Assembly (NCBI GenBank): GCA_947449695.1
Contig: CANFST010000021.1
Span: 1-44,157 of the forward strand
Direction: 5' to 3'
From: Chitinophagales bacterium
GTDB taxonomy: Bacteria; Bacteroidota; Bacteroidia; Chitinophagales; CAIODY01
Length of the DNA stretch: 44,157 nucleotides
Under the pieces are notes generated by a model. That model was given only the letters and a program-made list of their open reading frames with translations, searched no databases and was not told the DNA's origin. Shown here piece after piece: positions 7,264 to 15,570 of this stretch. Both the position numbers and the translations under genes were made by a program. Positions within the stretch are counted from its first letter, which is position 1; each line of letters begins with the position of its first letter.

Positions 7264-8172
7264 ATGGCAGCAACACCTGATATGTCAGCAATTATTAACT
7301 CTTTTGTAGAGTTTGGTGGGCAAATTATCAACCAAAAAGTATTGGACTGGAAAAAGGCTAGTGATGGCATTTTAATACGTAATAACGTAACCAGTGGTGA
7401 AACTTTACCAAAAAGAACTGCCAATGGGCAACCTATGCCATACAGAGCGCAGGAAGATTTCACAGTATCTGGTACTGATAATGGGGTTAAGTACCAAGAG
7501 CGTACAATTACTACTTATCAATCTAAATGGGATTTCCAATTAGATTTGGAAAACTTCCGAAATACCGAATTGCATAAGTTTTTAACTGATGGAGGCACTG
7601 AGGCGCAGGCAATTAATGCATTCATGGCTGAAAAATACTTAGAGTACATCATCAAGACAATGGGGAATGGTGTAAGAAATGCATCAGGAACTACTGCGGC
7701 AGACATCTTTAATGGATTTTTAAATGTAATTGCCTCTGAAATCACAGCGCTAACTGTTGCTCCAGTTACAACAGGGGCTACAACTTCAACAAATGCTGTT
7801 GCTGCTTTTGAAAAATTGATTGAAAGCTGTTCAACAGCAATGTTTGAGCAGGGTGGTATTTTATATTGCTCATACAAAGAGTTTTTCAAGTTCAAAAATG
7901 ATTATCGTACTCGATATACATTCTTATTTGATCCAAATAAACGTGAGTTTACAATGGATAGCTACAACTTTACTATTAAAGCTCGTAGCTGGATGGGTAC
8001 AAGTAGCAGATTGATTGCTACAGTTGCGGATAATCTAGTATTTGGCACAGATTCATCTAAGTTGGCTATGTATCCTACTCAAAATCTGAATTTGATTAAA
8101 AACAGAATTCTTTTCCCTGCAGGTTGTCAAATTGCTGATTTGGAAATGCTTCAAGTTGGGGACCAAGTATAA
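7264..8172 (+). CDS. Major capsid protein
   Basis: A 302-residue protein directly after the protease-scaffold gene, which is the standard position for an HK97-fold capsid protein. It has a mixed alpha/beta composition, a helix-rich N-terminal arm, and a middle region rich in Thr and Ala. The C-terminus is compact and beta-rich. No motif is diagnostic by eye, so the call rests on gene order, size and composition. It is probably one of the most highly expressed genes. The stop is followed by a hairpin at 8189 that may terminate or process its mRNA. Confidence 0.8.
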   Translation: MAATPDMSAIINSFVEFGGQIINQKVLDWKKASDGILIRNNVTSGETLPKRTANGQPMPYRAQEDFTVSGTDNGVKYQERTITTYQSKWDFQLDLENFRNTELHKFLTDGGTEAQAINAFMAEKYLEYIIKTMGNGVRNASGTTAADIFNGFLNVIASEITALTVAPVTTGATTSTNAVAAFEKLIESCSTAMFEQGGILYCSYKEFFKFKNDYRTRYTFLFDPNKREFTMDSYNFTIKARSWMGTSSRLIATVADNLVFGTDSSKLAMYPTQNLNLIKNRILFPAGCQIADLEMLQVGDQV

Positions 8173-8188
8173 GCTAAAAAATAATTTT

Positions 8189-8208
8189 ACCTGCTATACC
8201 TAGCAGGT
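8189..8208 (+). promoter_or_regulatory. Hairpin after the capsid gene covering a GTG start
   Basis: ACCTGCTA-TACC-TAGCAGGT is a perfect 8-bp stem with a four-base loop. It extends by TTTT against GAAA, with one G-T pair. It lies 16 bases after the capsid stop and its last bases include the GTG (8207) that opens the next frame. It may reduce read-through or translation so that the next protein is made at a lower level than the capsid. Confidence 0.6.
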
Positions 8209-8716
8209 GAAATTAATAAAAAATACAAATTTTAAAAAGCAAAAATCAAAAGCAGTGGCAAAACAAAAATCAAAAGCAGTGGCAAAAGCAAATAATACTT
8301 CTTCAGATAAAGTAGAAGAATTAAAGTTTGTATTAGATGGATTGCTAAGCCAATTAGCTCCATTAAATGATTCTTTATCTGCCGAACCTACAAACGAAAA
8401 TTTACAAGCTCAGGTAAAAGCCATGCAAGAAAAAGTTGATGCTGCTCAGGCTAACTATGATACAGCAGTTGCAAAAGCTTTAGCTGATGGTTCTGAATCA
8501 TTAGTTACTGTTAATGATGATGATACATTTACACATAGTGATGTACCAGATGTAATGCTTCAAATTGCTGTACCTGCTTTGAATTTTGGTGGTTCAATTG
8601 GCATAGTTTCAAAAGAAGCTATCATGAACAATGAAAAATTATTAGATGCTTTGGTCCAAGCGCAAATGGTGGATGGAAAAATAGTTGAAGGCGGCAGTAT
8701 TAAAATTATTGCCTAA
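8207..8716 (+). CDS. Virion-associated protein with Lys-rich N-terminal repeat
   Basis: A 169-residue protein of unknown function in the head block. The N-terminus carries a tandem eight-residue repeat, KQKSKAVA twice, encoded by two exact 24-bp units at 8240-8263 and 8264-8287. It is followed by a coiled-coil-like segment (residues about 35-95) and a beta-rich C-terminus. No ATG occurs in the first 70 codons, so the start is GTG 8207, or GTG 8255 or 8279 in the repeats. The basic tail could contact DNA in the head. A head decoration or head-tail role is inferred from position. Confidence 0.65.
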   Translation: MKLIKNTNFKKQKSKAVAKQKSKAVAKANNTSSDKVEELKFVLDGLLSQLAPLNDSLSAEPTNENLQAQVKAMQEKVDAAQANYDTAVAKALADGSESLVTVNDDDTFTHSDVPDVMLQIAVPALNFGGSIGIVSKEAIMNNEKLLDALVQAQMVDGKIVEGGSIKIIA

Positions 8717-8768
8717 TAAATATCACAAAACACAAAAAAGAATTTTAACCCAATAATTTCAAATCAAA

Positions 8769-9308
8769 ATGGCTCTTCAAAATCTTAAAAAACGTACAAA
8801 CGCAGCAAGTGGCTTTGGTAAAATTTTCATCGCTCCGTTTAGCGATATTTCTGCCCATGCAACTCTTGGTACTATTACCAGCTTGGGTGATGCTAAAATT
8901 CTTACTACTGCACCAACTTTTAAAACTAGTAAGGGTTGGATTGACTTAGGTATTGAAATTGATTTGAGCAAATTGGATGGTGGTGCTACAGGCGAATTTG
9001 GCTCAGTAACTCGAAATGTAAAATTGGAAGCTGAAGTAAATGGCTTAGATGCACAAACTCTTGATATTTTGGATGAGATTTTGAAAGATGAATTGGCGGT
9101 AGTGGTTTTCCCTCCTGAATTATTGCAAGGTACTGGTAATCCAATGTATATTGGTGATCCTGACAGAGGTGCAAGAGCTACTTGGAAACTTTCAAGTGGA
9201 GCTGTGAAAGGTGGTGGTAAAAAAGGAGCTGTTATTTCATTTGAATATAACGGCGGATTGAAACAAACAAGTTTCAGTTTAACTTATAGCCCTTCAGTTT
9301 TTGCATAA
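8769..9308 (+). CDS. Probable major tail tube protein
   Basis: A 179-residue protein with a beta-rich, Gly/Ser/Thr-rich composition typical of siphovirus tube or other abundant virion proteins. It lies between the capsid-associated gene and a small downstream gene, in a block of evenly spaced genes (about 50-base gaps) that suits high-level virion protein expression. A decoration protein is the main alternative. There is no sequence motif that settles this by eye. Confidence 0.5.
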   Translation: MALQNLKKRTNAASGFGKIFIAPFSDISAHATLGTITSLGDAKILTTAPTFKTSKGWIDLGIEIDLSKLDGGATGEFGSVTRNVKLEAEVNGLDAQTLDILDEILKDELAVVVFPPELLQGTGNPMYIGDPDRGARATWKLSSGAVKGGGKKGAVISFEYNGGLKQTSFSLTYSPSVFA

Positions 9309-9356
9309 GCTGAAATAGTTTTTAAATAAAATTTTTAATTCAATAAAATATTCAAA

Positions 9357-9587
9357 ATGGCACTGAAATTTGATAATGCTGATGTTCAAGCAAAATATTC
9401 TACCAACGAAGAATTGGATAGAAAAGTAAAAGTGATCAATAAAAATGATGACGGCAGTGTGAAAAATGTTGCTGATTGCAACTTTACTGCTATCAGTTTA
9501 GAATCAGCTGATACTTTATACAAAGAATGCCCAGGATTATTGATTTTAAATCCTGCACCAAAAAATAGCAAACCATCAGATAAATAA
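9357..9587 (+). CDS. Hypothetical small virion-region protein (76 aa)
   Basis: A small soluble protein starting MALKFDNADV, 48 bases after the probable tail tube gene, and the last gene before a strong terminator at 9613. No homolog is recognised. Its place at the end of the head transcription unit suggests a virion or assembly role. Confidence 0.6.
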   Translation: MALKFDNADVQAKYSTNEELDRKVKVINKNDDGSVKNVADCNFTAISLESADTLYKECPGLLILNPAPKNSKPSDK

Positions 9588-9612
9588 GCATTTCTGAAAA
9601 CACAAAATTAAT

Positions 9613-9653
9613 AAAAGCCCAATCCGGCATTGAGAAGACTGGGTTGGGCTTTT
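9613..9653 (+). terminator. Intrinsic terminator ending the capsid unit
   Basis: A 13-bp stem from AAAAGCCCAATCC (9613-9625) and GGGTTGGGCTTTT (9641-9653), with one G-T pair, a 15-base loop and a T-rich tail. It ends the capsid transcription unit and lies just before the secreted-protein gene at 9704. Confidence 0.85.
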
Positions 9654-9703
9654 TGTTTAAAATCAGTTCTTTTATTTCATTAACAATCAAAAATTCAAAC
9701 AAC

Positions 9704-9985
9704 ATGAGAAAGCTGTATGCCTTGTTATTGTTGAGTGTTTTTGTATTTGTTGTGAGTTCGCCACACATTTCGTTTGCAAATGATTTGCCTCATAGAGGCA
9801 TTTGTTTTGTAAAGGTTGAAAAGAATCACATTGATTGTGATTTTATTCAATCAAACGAATTGCACCTGGGATATTCAAGCAATTTAATAATTGCTTTTAT
9901 AGCCCCAGCTGTGGTGAATAAAGGTTCTTTCGTAGCTTATACTAAGCCTACGATTCGGCCTCCCAACTTATTACAATTTAGGTGA
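9704..9985 (+). CDS. Small secreted protein (moron-like)
   Basis: A 93-residue protein with a clear signal peptide: MRK, a hydrophobic core LYALLLLSVFVFVV, and a likely cleavage after SFA near residue 26. The mature part is about 67 residues with two cysteines and a hydrophobic stretch near its middle. The frame is open upstream to 9644, but the ATG at 9704 starts the signal peptide. The gene sits between two intrinsic terminators (9613 and 10001) within the structural block, the usual pattern for an independently added moron. I found no convincing promoter. Function is unknown; an envelope role in a lysogen is one guess. Confidence 0.65.
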   Translation: MRKLYALLLLSVFVFVVSSPHISFANDLPHRGICFVKVEKNHIDCDFIQSNELHLGYSSNLIIAFIAPAVVNKGSFVAYTKPTIRPPNLLQFR

Positions 9986-9997
9986 CACTTACAACTA

Positions 9998-11455
9998 ATG
10001 AATGGAGTAGCAGGATTTGTTACTCCATTTTTTTTGATTAGTTATAAAAGCAATAAAATTATTTTGGAAAAAACATCATCAATATTCAGCAATCACGAAG
10101 TTATCGGCGGCAAAAGCCTCCGGAATGATATTGTTTTTCCGCAAGCTGCCTACAATAAAAATTTATATCCTTCCTTTGATGAAACTTCGGTTCAATCACC
10201 ATTAGTTGATAAAAAATATTTACAACTACCTGAGCCTTGGAGCCGTTGGGGCAATAATAATTTGCAGCCTGATGTATTGATGCAGTATGTAAAAAAATGT
10301 GGGTTGCTTGCAAGAGCCATAAGCACGTTGGCCAGTTATACCACAGGGAACGGCGTATTTTTTTATACTATTGAAAATGGCCTGATGAAAGAAGCTGATC
10401 CAAAATGGATGAAAATGTGGATTGCTGCACATGGCCCACGTTGGCTTTATAAATCAACTATTGATTATTGGACTTTCGGATTGCCTTTTACAAAATTTGT
10501 GATGAGTAGTGAAGGCCAGCCGAAGCCACTTTTTATTATTTCAGAATCAACACCTTTTTGTCGTTGGGAAAAACAAGATAAAATTTCACGTTCGATTTTG
10601 AATTGCTATGTGAGCAATCAGTGGGATACGGCTATGGGTGTAAAAACTGTAGCTGAACGCGATGAATACATTGACATTATTCCTGCCTTAGATCCATTTT
10701 TTGCGCAACTTCAGTTGAAAGAAGCAAAAGCTAAATCGTGGATGATTGGTATTGATAATTATACTCCTGGTAATTATTATTATCCTACACTGCCTTGGCA
10801 TTCAAGTGATGTGTTGAAGTATATTGATATTCTTTCAACATTGCCATCTATTGAACAAAGTCATTATGAAAATAGCTTGAGTGCTACTAAAATGATTTTG
10901 ATTGATGAAGATTATTTAGCTAAGCGCTTAGGCTATAAATCGAAAAAAGACAATGAATATTTGACCTGTGCGCCTGAAAAAGTTCAAGCAATGCGCAATC
11001 AAATAAGAGACGAGTTTGATACTAATTTGAAAGGCTCTTCATCAGAAAAGAAAACTATTGTTACGCAAGTAGTTTATGATGAAAATGGCAATAAACGCCC
11101 AGCCTTGGAAGTAGTTGATATAAAAAATTCCAACTTAACTTCTGATAATATTCCAAACTCACAAAATGCTAGTGGTAAATTATTAGAGTCGTTTGGTGTT
11201 GATCCAGCAATGTTGGGTTCAGTAATGAGTGATACTAAAAGCCGAGGCGGTGGTAGCGATAAAGAAGCTGCAATGATTGCTTTACAAAATTGGCTACGCC
11301 CTGACAGAGAAAATTTATTATTCCCTGCAAGAATATTTATGCAAGCTATCGGGATGCCTGATGATATGATGATTGGAATTCGTGATTTTCAATCAGTGGC
11401 TGATGTACCTATGCAGAATGGCCGTCAGTGGGCTACTATTCAACCAACAAAATAA
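9998..11455 (+). CDS. Portal protein
   Basis: A protein of up to 485 residues with portal-like features: a central alpha/beta body, then the segment SFGVDPAMLGSVMSDTKSRG, where phage portals typically carry a lipid-like 'LGVP..LG' turn and a helical stem. It lies downstream of the capsid genes and upstream of a connector gene, as expected. It forms the dodecameric ring that DNA passes through. The coordinates give the longest frame, but ATG 9998 lies inside a terminator. The true start is more likely an in-frame TTG near 10064 or another alternative codon, since the next ATG is not until about residue 95. Confidence 0.75.
   Translation: MNGVAGFVTPFFLISYKSNKIILEKTSSIFSNHEVIGGKSLRNDIVFPQAAYNKNLYPSFDETSVQSPLVDKKYLQLPEPWSRWGNNNLQPDVLMQYVKKCGLLARAISTLASYTTGNGVFFYTIENGLMKEADPKWMKMWIAAHGPRWLYKSTIDYWTFGLPFTKFVMSSEGQPKPLFIISESTPFCRWEKQDKISRSILNCYVSNQWDTAMGVKTVAERDEYIDIIPALDPFFAQLQLKEAKAKSWMIGIDNYTPGNYYYPTLPWHSSDVLKYIDILSTLPSIEQSHYENSLSATKMILIDEDYLAKRLGYKSKKDNEYLTCAPEKVQAMRNQIRDEFDTNLKGSSSEKKTIVTQVVYDENGNKRPALEVVDIKNSNLTSDNIPNSQNASGKLLESFGVDPAMLGSVMSDTKSRGGGSDKEAAMIALQNWLRPDRENLLFPARIFMQAIGMPDDMMIGIRDFQSVADVPMQNGRQWATIQPTK
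10001..10036 (+). terminator. Intrinsic terminator overlapping the portal frame
   Basis: A 9-bp perfect stem, AATGGAGTA (10001-10009) with TACTCCATT (10021-10029), followed by a run of T. It terminates the secreted-protein gene. It coincides with the first codons of the longest portal frame (ATG 9998), so that start is doubtful. Confidence 0.8.
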
Positions 11456-11460
11456 AATCA

Positions 11461-12504
11461 ATGGGAAAAATATTTACAAAAGCGGCAGAACTAAAACCTC
11501 ATTTGAGCTTAATCAGCACAGCAGATACGAATGCGCTGACTTCAGCATCGGATTTGGATGCTGCTTTTCGTGATTTTGTAATACCTGTATTGGGTGATGA
11601 TTTGGCTAATGATTTAGTTGATGCTTATCAAGCTTCTATAGCAACTTCACCTACTGTAATGACTGATCCATTGAAAAGTTTATTGCCAATAGTAAGAGAT
11701 GTGGTTGCACCAATGGGTTGGTTAAAATATTTAGCAAAAAACTATAATACTTCAAAAGATGGTGGTATTACTATTCAAGTAGATGCTGATTCAGGTAGAG
11801 CTAGTTCGCCTTTGTGGGCTTATAATAAATTGGCAAAGCAATTATCTGAAGATGGGATGAGATCCGTTGATGCGCTTTATACTTATTTGGATAAACTGCC
11901 ATCAGGCACTTTTCCTCAATGGGAAAGCAGCGATGCTTATACGCAGTATAAAGATGGATTTATTCAAACTACTGTTGATTTCAATAAGCAGTATTTCATC
12001 AATAATAATCGATATACTTTTTTGCGCTTAAAATCATTTATGAATGATGTGGAGGATTTGATGATGGAAGGAGCAATTGGGAAAGATTTTTACACTTATT
12101 TAAAATCAAAATTAAGTGATAGAACTTTCACTTTCAACAATCACGAAAAAGAGTTTTTACGCTTATTCAAAAAAGCAATTGCATTTCATACTATCAGCTT
12201 TGCAGCTGAATCATTGCCGCTTGTTTTTGAAAATGGATTGATGGCTTTGCCTGAAATACCACGTGAAGAATATGGTGCTGAAATAGGATTGAAAGCAATG
12301 GATAGTGATAGGGTAAAAAAAATAAAATCGGAAGCTGAACGAATTGGGAATATATGGCTAGGGAAGGCTTTGAATTATCTGAATGCTACTGCTAGTAGCA
12401 GCATTTTCCAAGTGTATTTCAATAGCCCAACATATACATCAAATAATAATTCTGACCAGCTGGAGCAGAACAAAAAAGGTAGTGGATTTGGAATGTTTCT
12501 TTAA
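11461..12504 (+). CDS. Head-tail connector-like protein
   Basis: A 347-residue protein that begins six bases after the portal gene and runs to the lysis genes. It is helical with scattered aromatic residues and no signal peptide. Proteins of this size and position in Bacteroidota siphophages often belong to the DUF6712 group, thought to be adaptor proteins; I make that link from memory of the N-terminal pattern and it needs a profile search. I chose ATG 11461 because the longer frame from 11428 overlaps the portal end. Confidence 0.55.
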   Translation: MGKIFTKAAELKPHLSLISTADTNALTSASDLDAAFRDFVIPVLGDDLANDLVDAYQASIATSPTVMTDPLKSLLPIVRDVVAPMGWLKYLAKNYNTSKDGGITIQVDADSGRASSPLWAYNKLAKQLSEDGMRSVDALYTYLDKLPSGTFPQWESSDAYTQYKDGFIQTTVDFNKQYFINNNRYTFLRLKSFMNDVEDLMMEGAIGKDFYTYLKSKLSDRTFTFNNHEKEFLRLFKKAIAFHTISFAAESLPLVFENGLMALPEIPREEYGAEIGLKAMDSDRVKKIKSEAERIGNIWLGKALNYLNATASSSIFQVYFNSPTYTSNNNSDQLEQNKKGSGFGMFL

Positions 12505-12513
12505 AAAAAACAA

Positions 12514-12774
12514 ATGAAAAATCAAAGCATGAGTAATCATAATCATTTTCATCAAGCAGCTATTGATGCTGTTCATTTTGTAGTTAATCACCTGATTGAT
12601 ATTGGATTTTTTGGGGGTGCTATACTTGGCATTTCTTTTTTCGGATTAGTTGAAGAATTAGTACTAAAATTTTTAAGTGTATTGATTCTTCCAGCAATAT
12701 CAGTATGTTCGGCATGGGCTGCAAAGCGATGGTTGTTACCAATTCTTGACAAAAAATTTCCAAAAGAAAAATGA
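12514..12774 (+). CDS. Holin-like membrane protein 1
   Basis: An 86-residue protein with a His-rich N-terminus and two hydrophobic segments, about residues 30-50 and 52-72, with a basic tail ending KKFPKEK. Size, topology and position before the spanin and endolysin genes fit a holin. It overlaps the next gene by four bases. A second Met at 12529 is an alternative start. Confidence 0.6.
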   Translation: MKNQSMSNHNHFHQAAIDAVHFVVNHLIDIGFFGGAILGISFFGLVEELVLKFLSVLILPAISVCSAWAAKRWLLPILDKKFPKEK

Positions 12775-13004
12775 CATTTAGCAAAGACAATATCAATAAA
12801 CCTACACCAAAATGGTTCATCATTTTGGTAGCACTTACTGAATATACATTCGTGAGTGTTGCTGGTGGAATGTTTGTAGTGCCTGAACATTGGACTTGGT
12901 GGAAGTATGTGGTGAGTGGTGCGGCTTTTCTTGCAGGTGGATTGAATAAATTGAAACCCTATATCGGCAATGATTTAAAACCAAATAATCAAGATGAATT
13001 ATAA
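12771..13004 (+). CDS. Holin-like membrane protein 2
   Basis: A 77-residue protein with two predicted membrane segments, about residues 14-36 and 44-62, and charged ends. It overlaps the holin-like gene before it by four bases and the spanin-like gene after it by 11 bases. Paired small membrane proteins in a lysis cassette are often a holin and an antiholin; which is which cannot be seen from sequence. Confidence 0.6.
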   Translation: MTFSKDNINKPTPKWFIILVALTEYTFVSVAGGMFVVPEHWTWWKYVVSGAAFLAGGLNKLKPYIGNDLKPNNQDEL

Positions 13005-13530
13005 ACCAACTAAGGCACAGCAATTTGCTGAATTGATTTTAGCATTGCTTTTTTTATTGATTGTTTTCATGATTGCATCGTGCAATCCTGTAAAGTATGT
13101 ACTGAATAATAATGCAGAATTTGAAAAGATTTGTGCTGAATGCAATGTGCAGCATCCTTGCTACACTAAAACAGAAATTAAATTTAAAAAAGGGGATACG
13201 ATCACTAATACTATCACCCGAGTTGATACGATTACTAAGTATGATTCAGTTGAAAAAGTTTGGACAAAAACTGTCCAAAAATTTGTTACCAAAGACAGAA
13301 TTATTCGAGATACAGTTGAGATTTCACAACCTGATTTAAGGTTGATTAATCAACTGAATATTGCATTGAATAATGCTGAAAAGAAAGCTATTGAAGATGA
13401 AAAAAAATTGCAAACTGCTGAGTATCGTGGGGATAAATTAAGAGATTATTTAGTTGGTGAAAATGTGATTATTGGATTGCTCATCATCATTTATTTTTTA
13501 TTAAAATCAAAATTCAAACTGCCTGTGTAG
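12994..13530 (+). CDS. Unimolecular spanin-like lipoprotein
   Basis: A 178-residue protein. The N-terminus has a hydrophobic signal ending in the lipobox IASC with Cys30 as the likely lipidated residue. The periplasmic part (about 31-150) is beta-rich, then helical. The C-terminus has a membrane segment, IIGLLIIIYFLL, followed by a basic tail. An outer-membrane lipid anchor at one end and an inner-membrane helix at the other is the architecture of one-piece spanins such as T1 gp11, which fuse the two membranes at the end of lysis. Neighbours are holin-like and endolysin-like genes. Its TAG stop lies within the tRNA-like sequence. Confidence 0.7.
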   Translation: MNYKPTKAQQFAELILALLFLLIVFMIASCNPVKYVLNNNAEFEKICAECNVQHPCYTKTEIKFKKGDTITNTITRVDTITKYDSVEKVWTKTVQKFVTKDRIIRDTVEISQPDLRLINQLNIALNNAEKKAIEDEKKLQTAEYRGDKLRDYLVGENVIIGLLIIIYFLLKSKFKLPV

Positions 13531-13604
13531 CTCAGTTGGTTAGAGCATGTGATAAGCCCCGTAAGGTTCTATTTTGGTCGGTGGTTCGAGTCCATCAACA
13601 GGCG
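13521..13604 (+). tRNA. tRNA-like sequence with non-canonical anticodon arm
   Basis: Good tRNA features: acceptor GCCTGTG (13521-13527) pairs with AACAGGC (13597-13603) except the innermost pair; U8-A9; D-arm GCTC-AGTTGGTTA-GAGC (13530-13546); T-arm GGTGG-TTCGAGT-CCATC (13580-13596). The 32 bases between the D and T arms (13548-13579) do not form a five-pair stem with a seven-base loop. They can form GATA/AGCC with GGTT/TATT, with a bulge and a six-base loop. It may be a degraded tRNA, or one with an inserted or altered anticodon arm. The 5' end overlaps the end of the spanin-like gene. No amino acid is assigned. Confidence 0.55.
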
Positions 13605-13619
13605 CATAAATATTTTACC

Positions 13620-14297
13620 ATGAAAAATGTAAAATTTAATCAGCAAGCACTTAATGAAATTCTCGGCGCTAATTTATTGGTTGATGGTGTAGATGGACCT
13701 CAAACTAAATTGGCTGAGGATAGATTTAAGCAAATCTTGACTAATCTATTTTTGAAAAAATCATTTTCAGTTAATAGCAATTCAACCGGCATGATTGGCA
13801 TAAGAATGAATGATTCTTATACTGATAAATTTACCGACTGGGGATTGCTAATATTTGATGCTGGTGCTGAGTTGATATTTTTCCCAATGAGTACAAAGCC
13901 TGCAACTGGTGCTGAAAGTGATGCTGATGTTGCTTGCCTAAAAGAAGGGCAATATGTAAATGCTTTTCAGTACAGCAATACAGGATGGAGTAAGTTGCCA
14001 TTTTTCCAACAGGTAAAGCCAGTCAGCATTTACAGAGACACTTTTGTCGATTGCAGATTGGATAGAAATGCAACTGTTCAAACTGGATTATTTGGCATCA
14101 ATCTGCATAGTTGGTTGAACTGGATGCAAAACATTTTATGGTATAAATCATTGAACAGAAATATTTGCCTTAGCGAAGGATGTCAAGTTGCTCAGGCTGA
14201 TGTTTGGCTGAATTTAGTTTTGAAGAATATCAATAGACGATTCACTGTTGGCGATTTCATGAGTTATACGCTTATCCATTTAGCTGATTTTAAATAA
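13620..14297 (+). CDS. Endolysin-like protein with peptidoglycan-binding N-terminus
   Basis: A 225-residue protein. Residues about 5-40 resemble a peptidoglycan-binding domain, with LLVDGVDGPQTKLAEDRF matching the usual DGxxGPxT pattern. The rest contains GINLH and, about 25 residues later, SEGCQV, a pair of motifs that I associate with cell-wall enzymes of Bacteroidota phages. Together with the preceding holin and spanin candidates this makes an endolysin likely. There is no signal peptide, so release would depend on a holin. The frame is open upstream to 13536 through the tRNA-like sequence; ATG 13620 is the better start. Confidence 0.65.
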   Translation: MKNVKFNQQALNEILGANLLVDGVDGPQTKLAEDRFKQILTNLFLKKSFSVNSNSTGMIGIRMNDSYTDKFTDWGLLIFDAGAELIFFPMSTKPATGAESDADVACLKEGQYVNAFQYSNTGWSKLPFFQQVKPVSIYRDTFVDCRLDRNATVQTGLFGINLHSWLNWMQNILWYKSLNRNICLSEGCQVAQADVWLNLVLKNINRRFTVGDFMSYTLIHLADFK

Positions 14298-14317
14298 TTG
14301 AAGCAAGAAATACAAGA

Positions 14318-15568
14318 ATGAAGTTTACTAGTGAAATATATCAAGAATTAAAAAACAGAGCTTCATCAGTTATTGCTGGTGGAGGATATGCTACTATGAG
14401 TTGGGTTACTTTACAAGGGTATTTAACTTCATCTTCTTTAGTTGGGTATGAAATGCTTTCAAATAAGGGAGTAGCTAATGGTTATGCTCCTTTGAATTCA
14501 TCAGCGCAAATTGATTCTGTTTATCTGCCAAGTTATGTGGATGATGTATTGGAGTATAATAATTTAGCAGCTTTCCCTGCTACTGGGGAAACTGGCAAAA
14601 TCTATATCGATAAATCAAATGGCAAACAATATCGATGGAGTGGCTCGGCTTATATATCAATTACTAATGGATTCATCGCTTCAACTACAGATATTCCTGA
14701 AGGGACTAATTTATATTTCACCAATGCACGTGCTATTGCTGCATTGCCTTCTCAAACAGGTAATGGCGGAAAATATTTAAGTACTGATGGAAGTGCTATG
14801 AGTTGGGCTAATGCGATGGTTATTGGTAATAATATCACATCAGCTACGGCAGGTAGTGTATTATTCGCAGGAACAGGTAGTGTATTATCACAAAATAACG
14901 CTAAGTTATTTTATGATAATACCAATAATTGGTTTGGAATCAATACTGCAACACCTAAGTTGCCTTTACATGTTAGGAATGGCAGTGCCGTAACTACACC
15001 TAACACCTATCCTTCATTTTTAAATACAACTTTTGATGGGTTTTTATTTGAAGGTGCGCAATATAGTTTAATGACATTAATGACGAACGGCACAAATAGC
15101 GCTGAAGCACATTTAATATTCGCCAGTCCATCGAATAGGGCAGCTGCATCTTTTGGCTATCAATACACAACATCCAATCCATTATTAGTTATGGTTCATG
15201 GTGGAGTTGTAAAAGCTACACTAAACAATGCAGGTAATATGTATGTGGGCGGATCATCGGTAGCATCATCAACTTTGCAAACGGCAGGTAGCTTCGCAGC
15301 TCCATTAAATGCTGCAGCTAAGACTGGCAATTTTTCGGTTGCAAGTTCAGATTATTCAATAAAGATGAATGGTACTTCAATTACTGTTACTCAATTAGCA
15401 CCTGGAACATGCGCAGGTAGAATATTGAATTTTATAAATCAAAATGCAACATCAGCAACGCTATCAATTAGTTATGTAACATTTACAGGCATAACATCAA
15501 CCACTATTGCGGCAAATAGTAGTGTATCAATGCAATCGGACGGCACAAATTGGATTCAAATAAAATAA
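14318..15568 (+). CDS. Tail fibre / receptor-binding protein
   Basis: A 416-residue Ser/Thr/Gly/Ala-rich protein. Residues about 48-112 carry features common at fibre N-termini: GVANGYAPLNSSAQIDSVYL and a GKIYIDKSNGKQYRWSG segment. The repeat-like element TNLYFTNARA, common in phage tail fibres, follows at about 130. The C-terminal half is low-complexity beta, probably a trimeric shaft and tip that binds the host surface. It lies after the lysis genes and before small tail genes. There is no chaperone domain or DGR template repeat. Confidence 0.75.
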   Translation: MKFTSEIYQELKNRASSVIAGGGYATMSWVTLQGYLTSSSLVGYEMLSNKGVANGYAPLNSSAQIDSVYLPSYVDDVLEYNNLAAFPATGETGKIYIDKSNGKQYRWSGSAYISITNGFIASTTDIPEGTNLYFTNARAIAALPSQTGNGGKYLSTDGSAMSWANAMVIGNNITSATAGSVLFAGTGSVLSQNNAKLFYDNTNNWFGINTATPKLPLHVRNGSAVTTPNTYPSFLNTTFDGFLFEGAQYSLMTLMTNGTNSAEAHLIFASPSNRAAASFGYQYTTSNPLLVMVHGGVVKATLNNAGNMYVGGSSVASSTLQTAGSFAAPLNAAAKTGNFSVASSDYSIKMNGTSITVTQLAPGTCAGRILNFINQNATSATLSISYVTFTGITSTTIAANSSVSMQSDGTNWIQIK

Positions 15569-15570
15569 CC

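Noticed and set aside
14318-15568. Diversity-generating retroelement target in the tail fibre
   Set aside because: There is no reverse transcriptase and no second copy of the fibre C-terminus.
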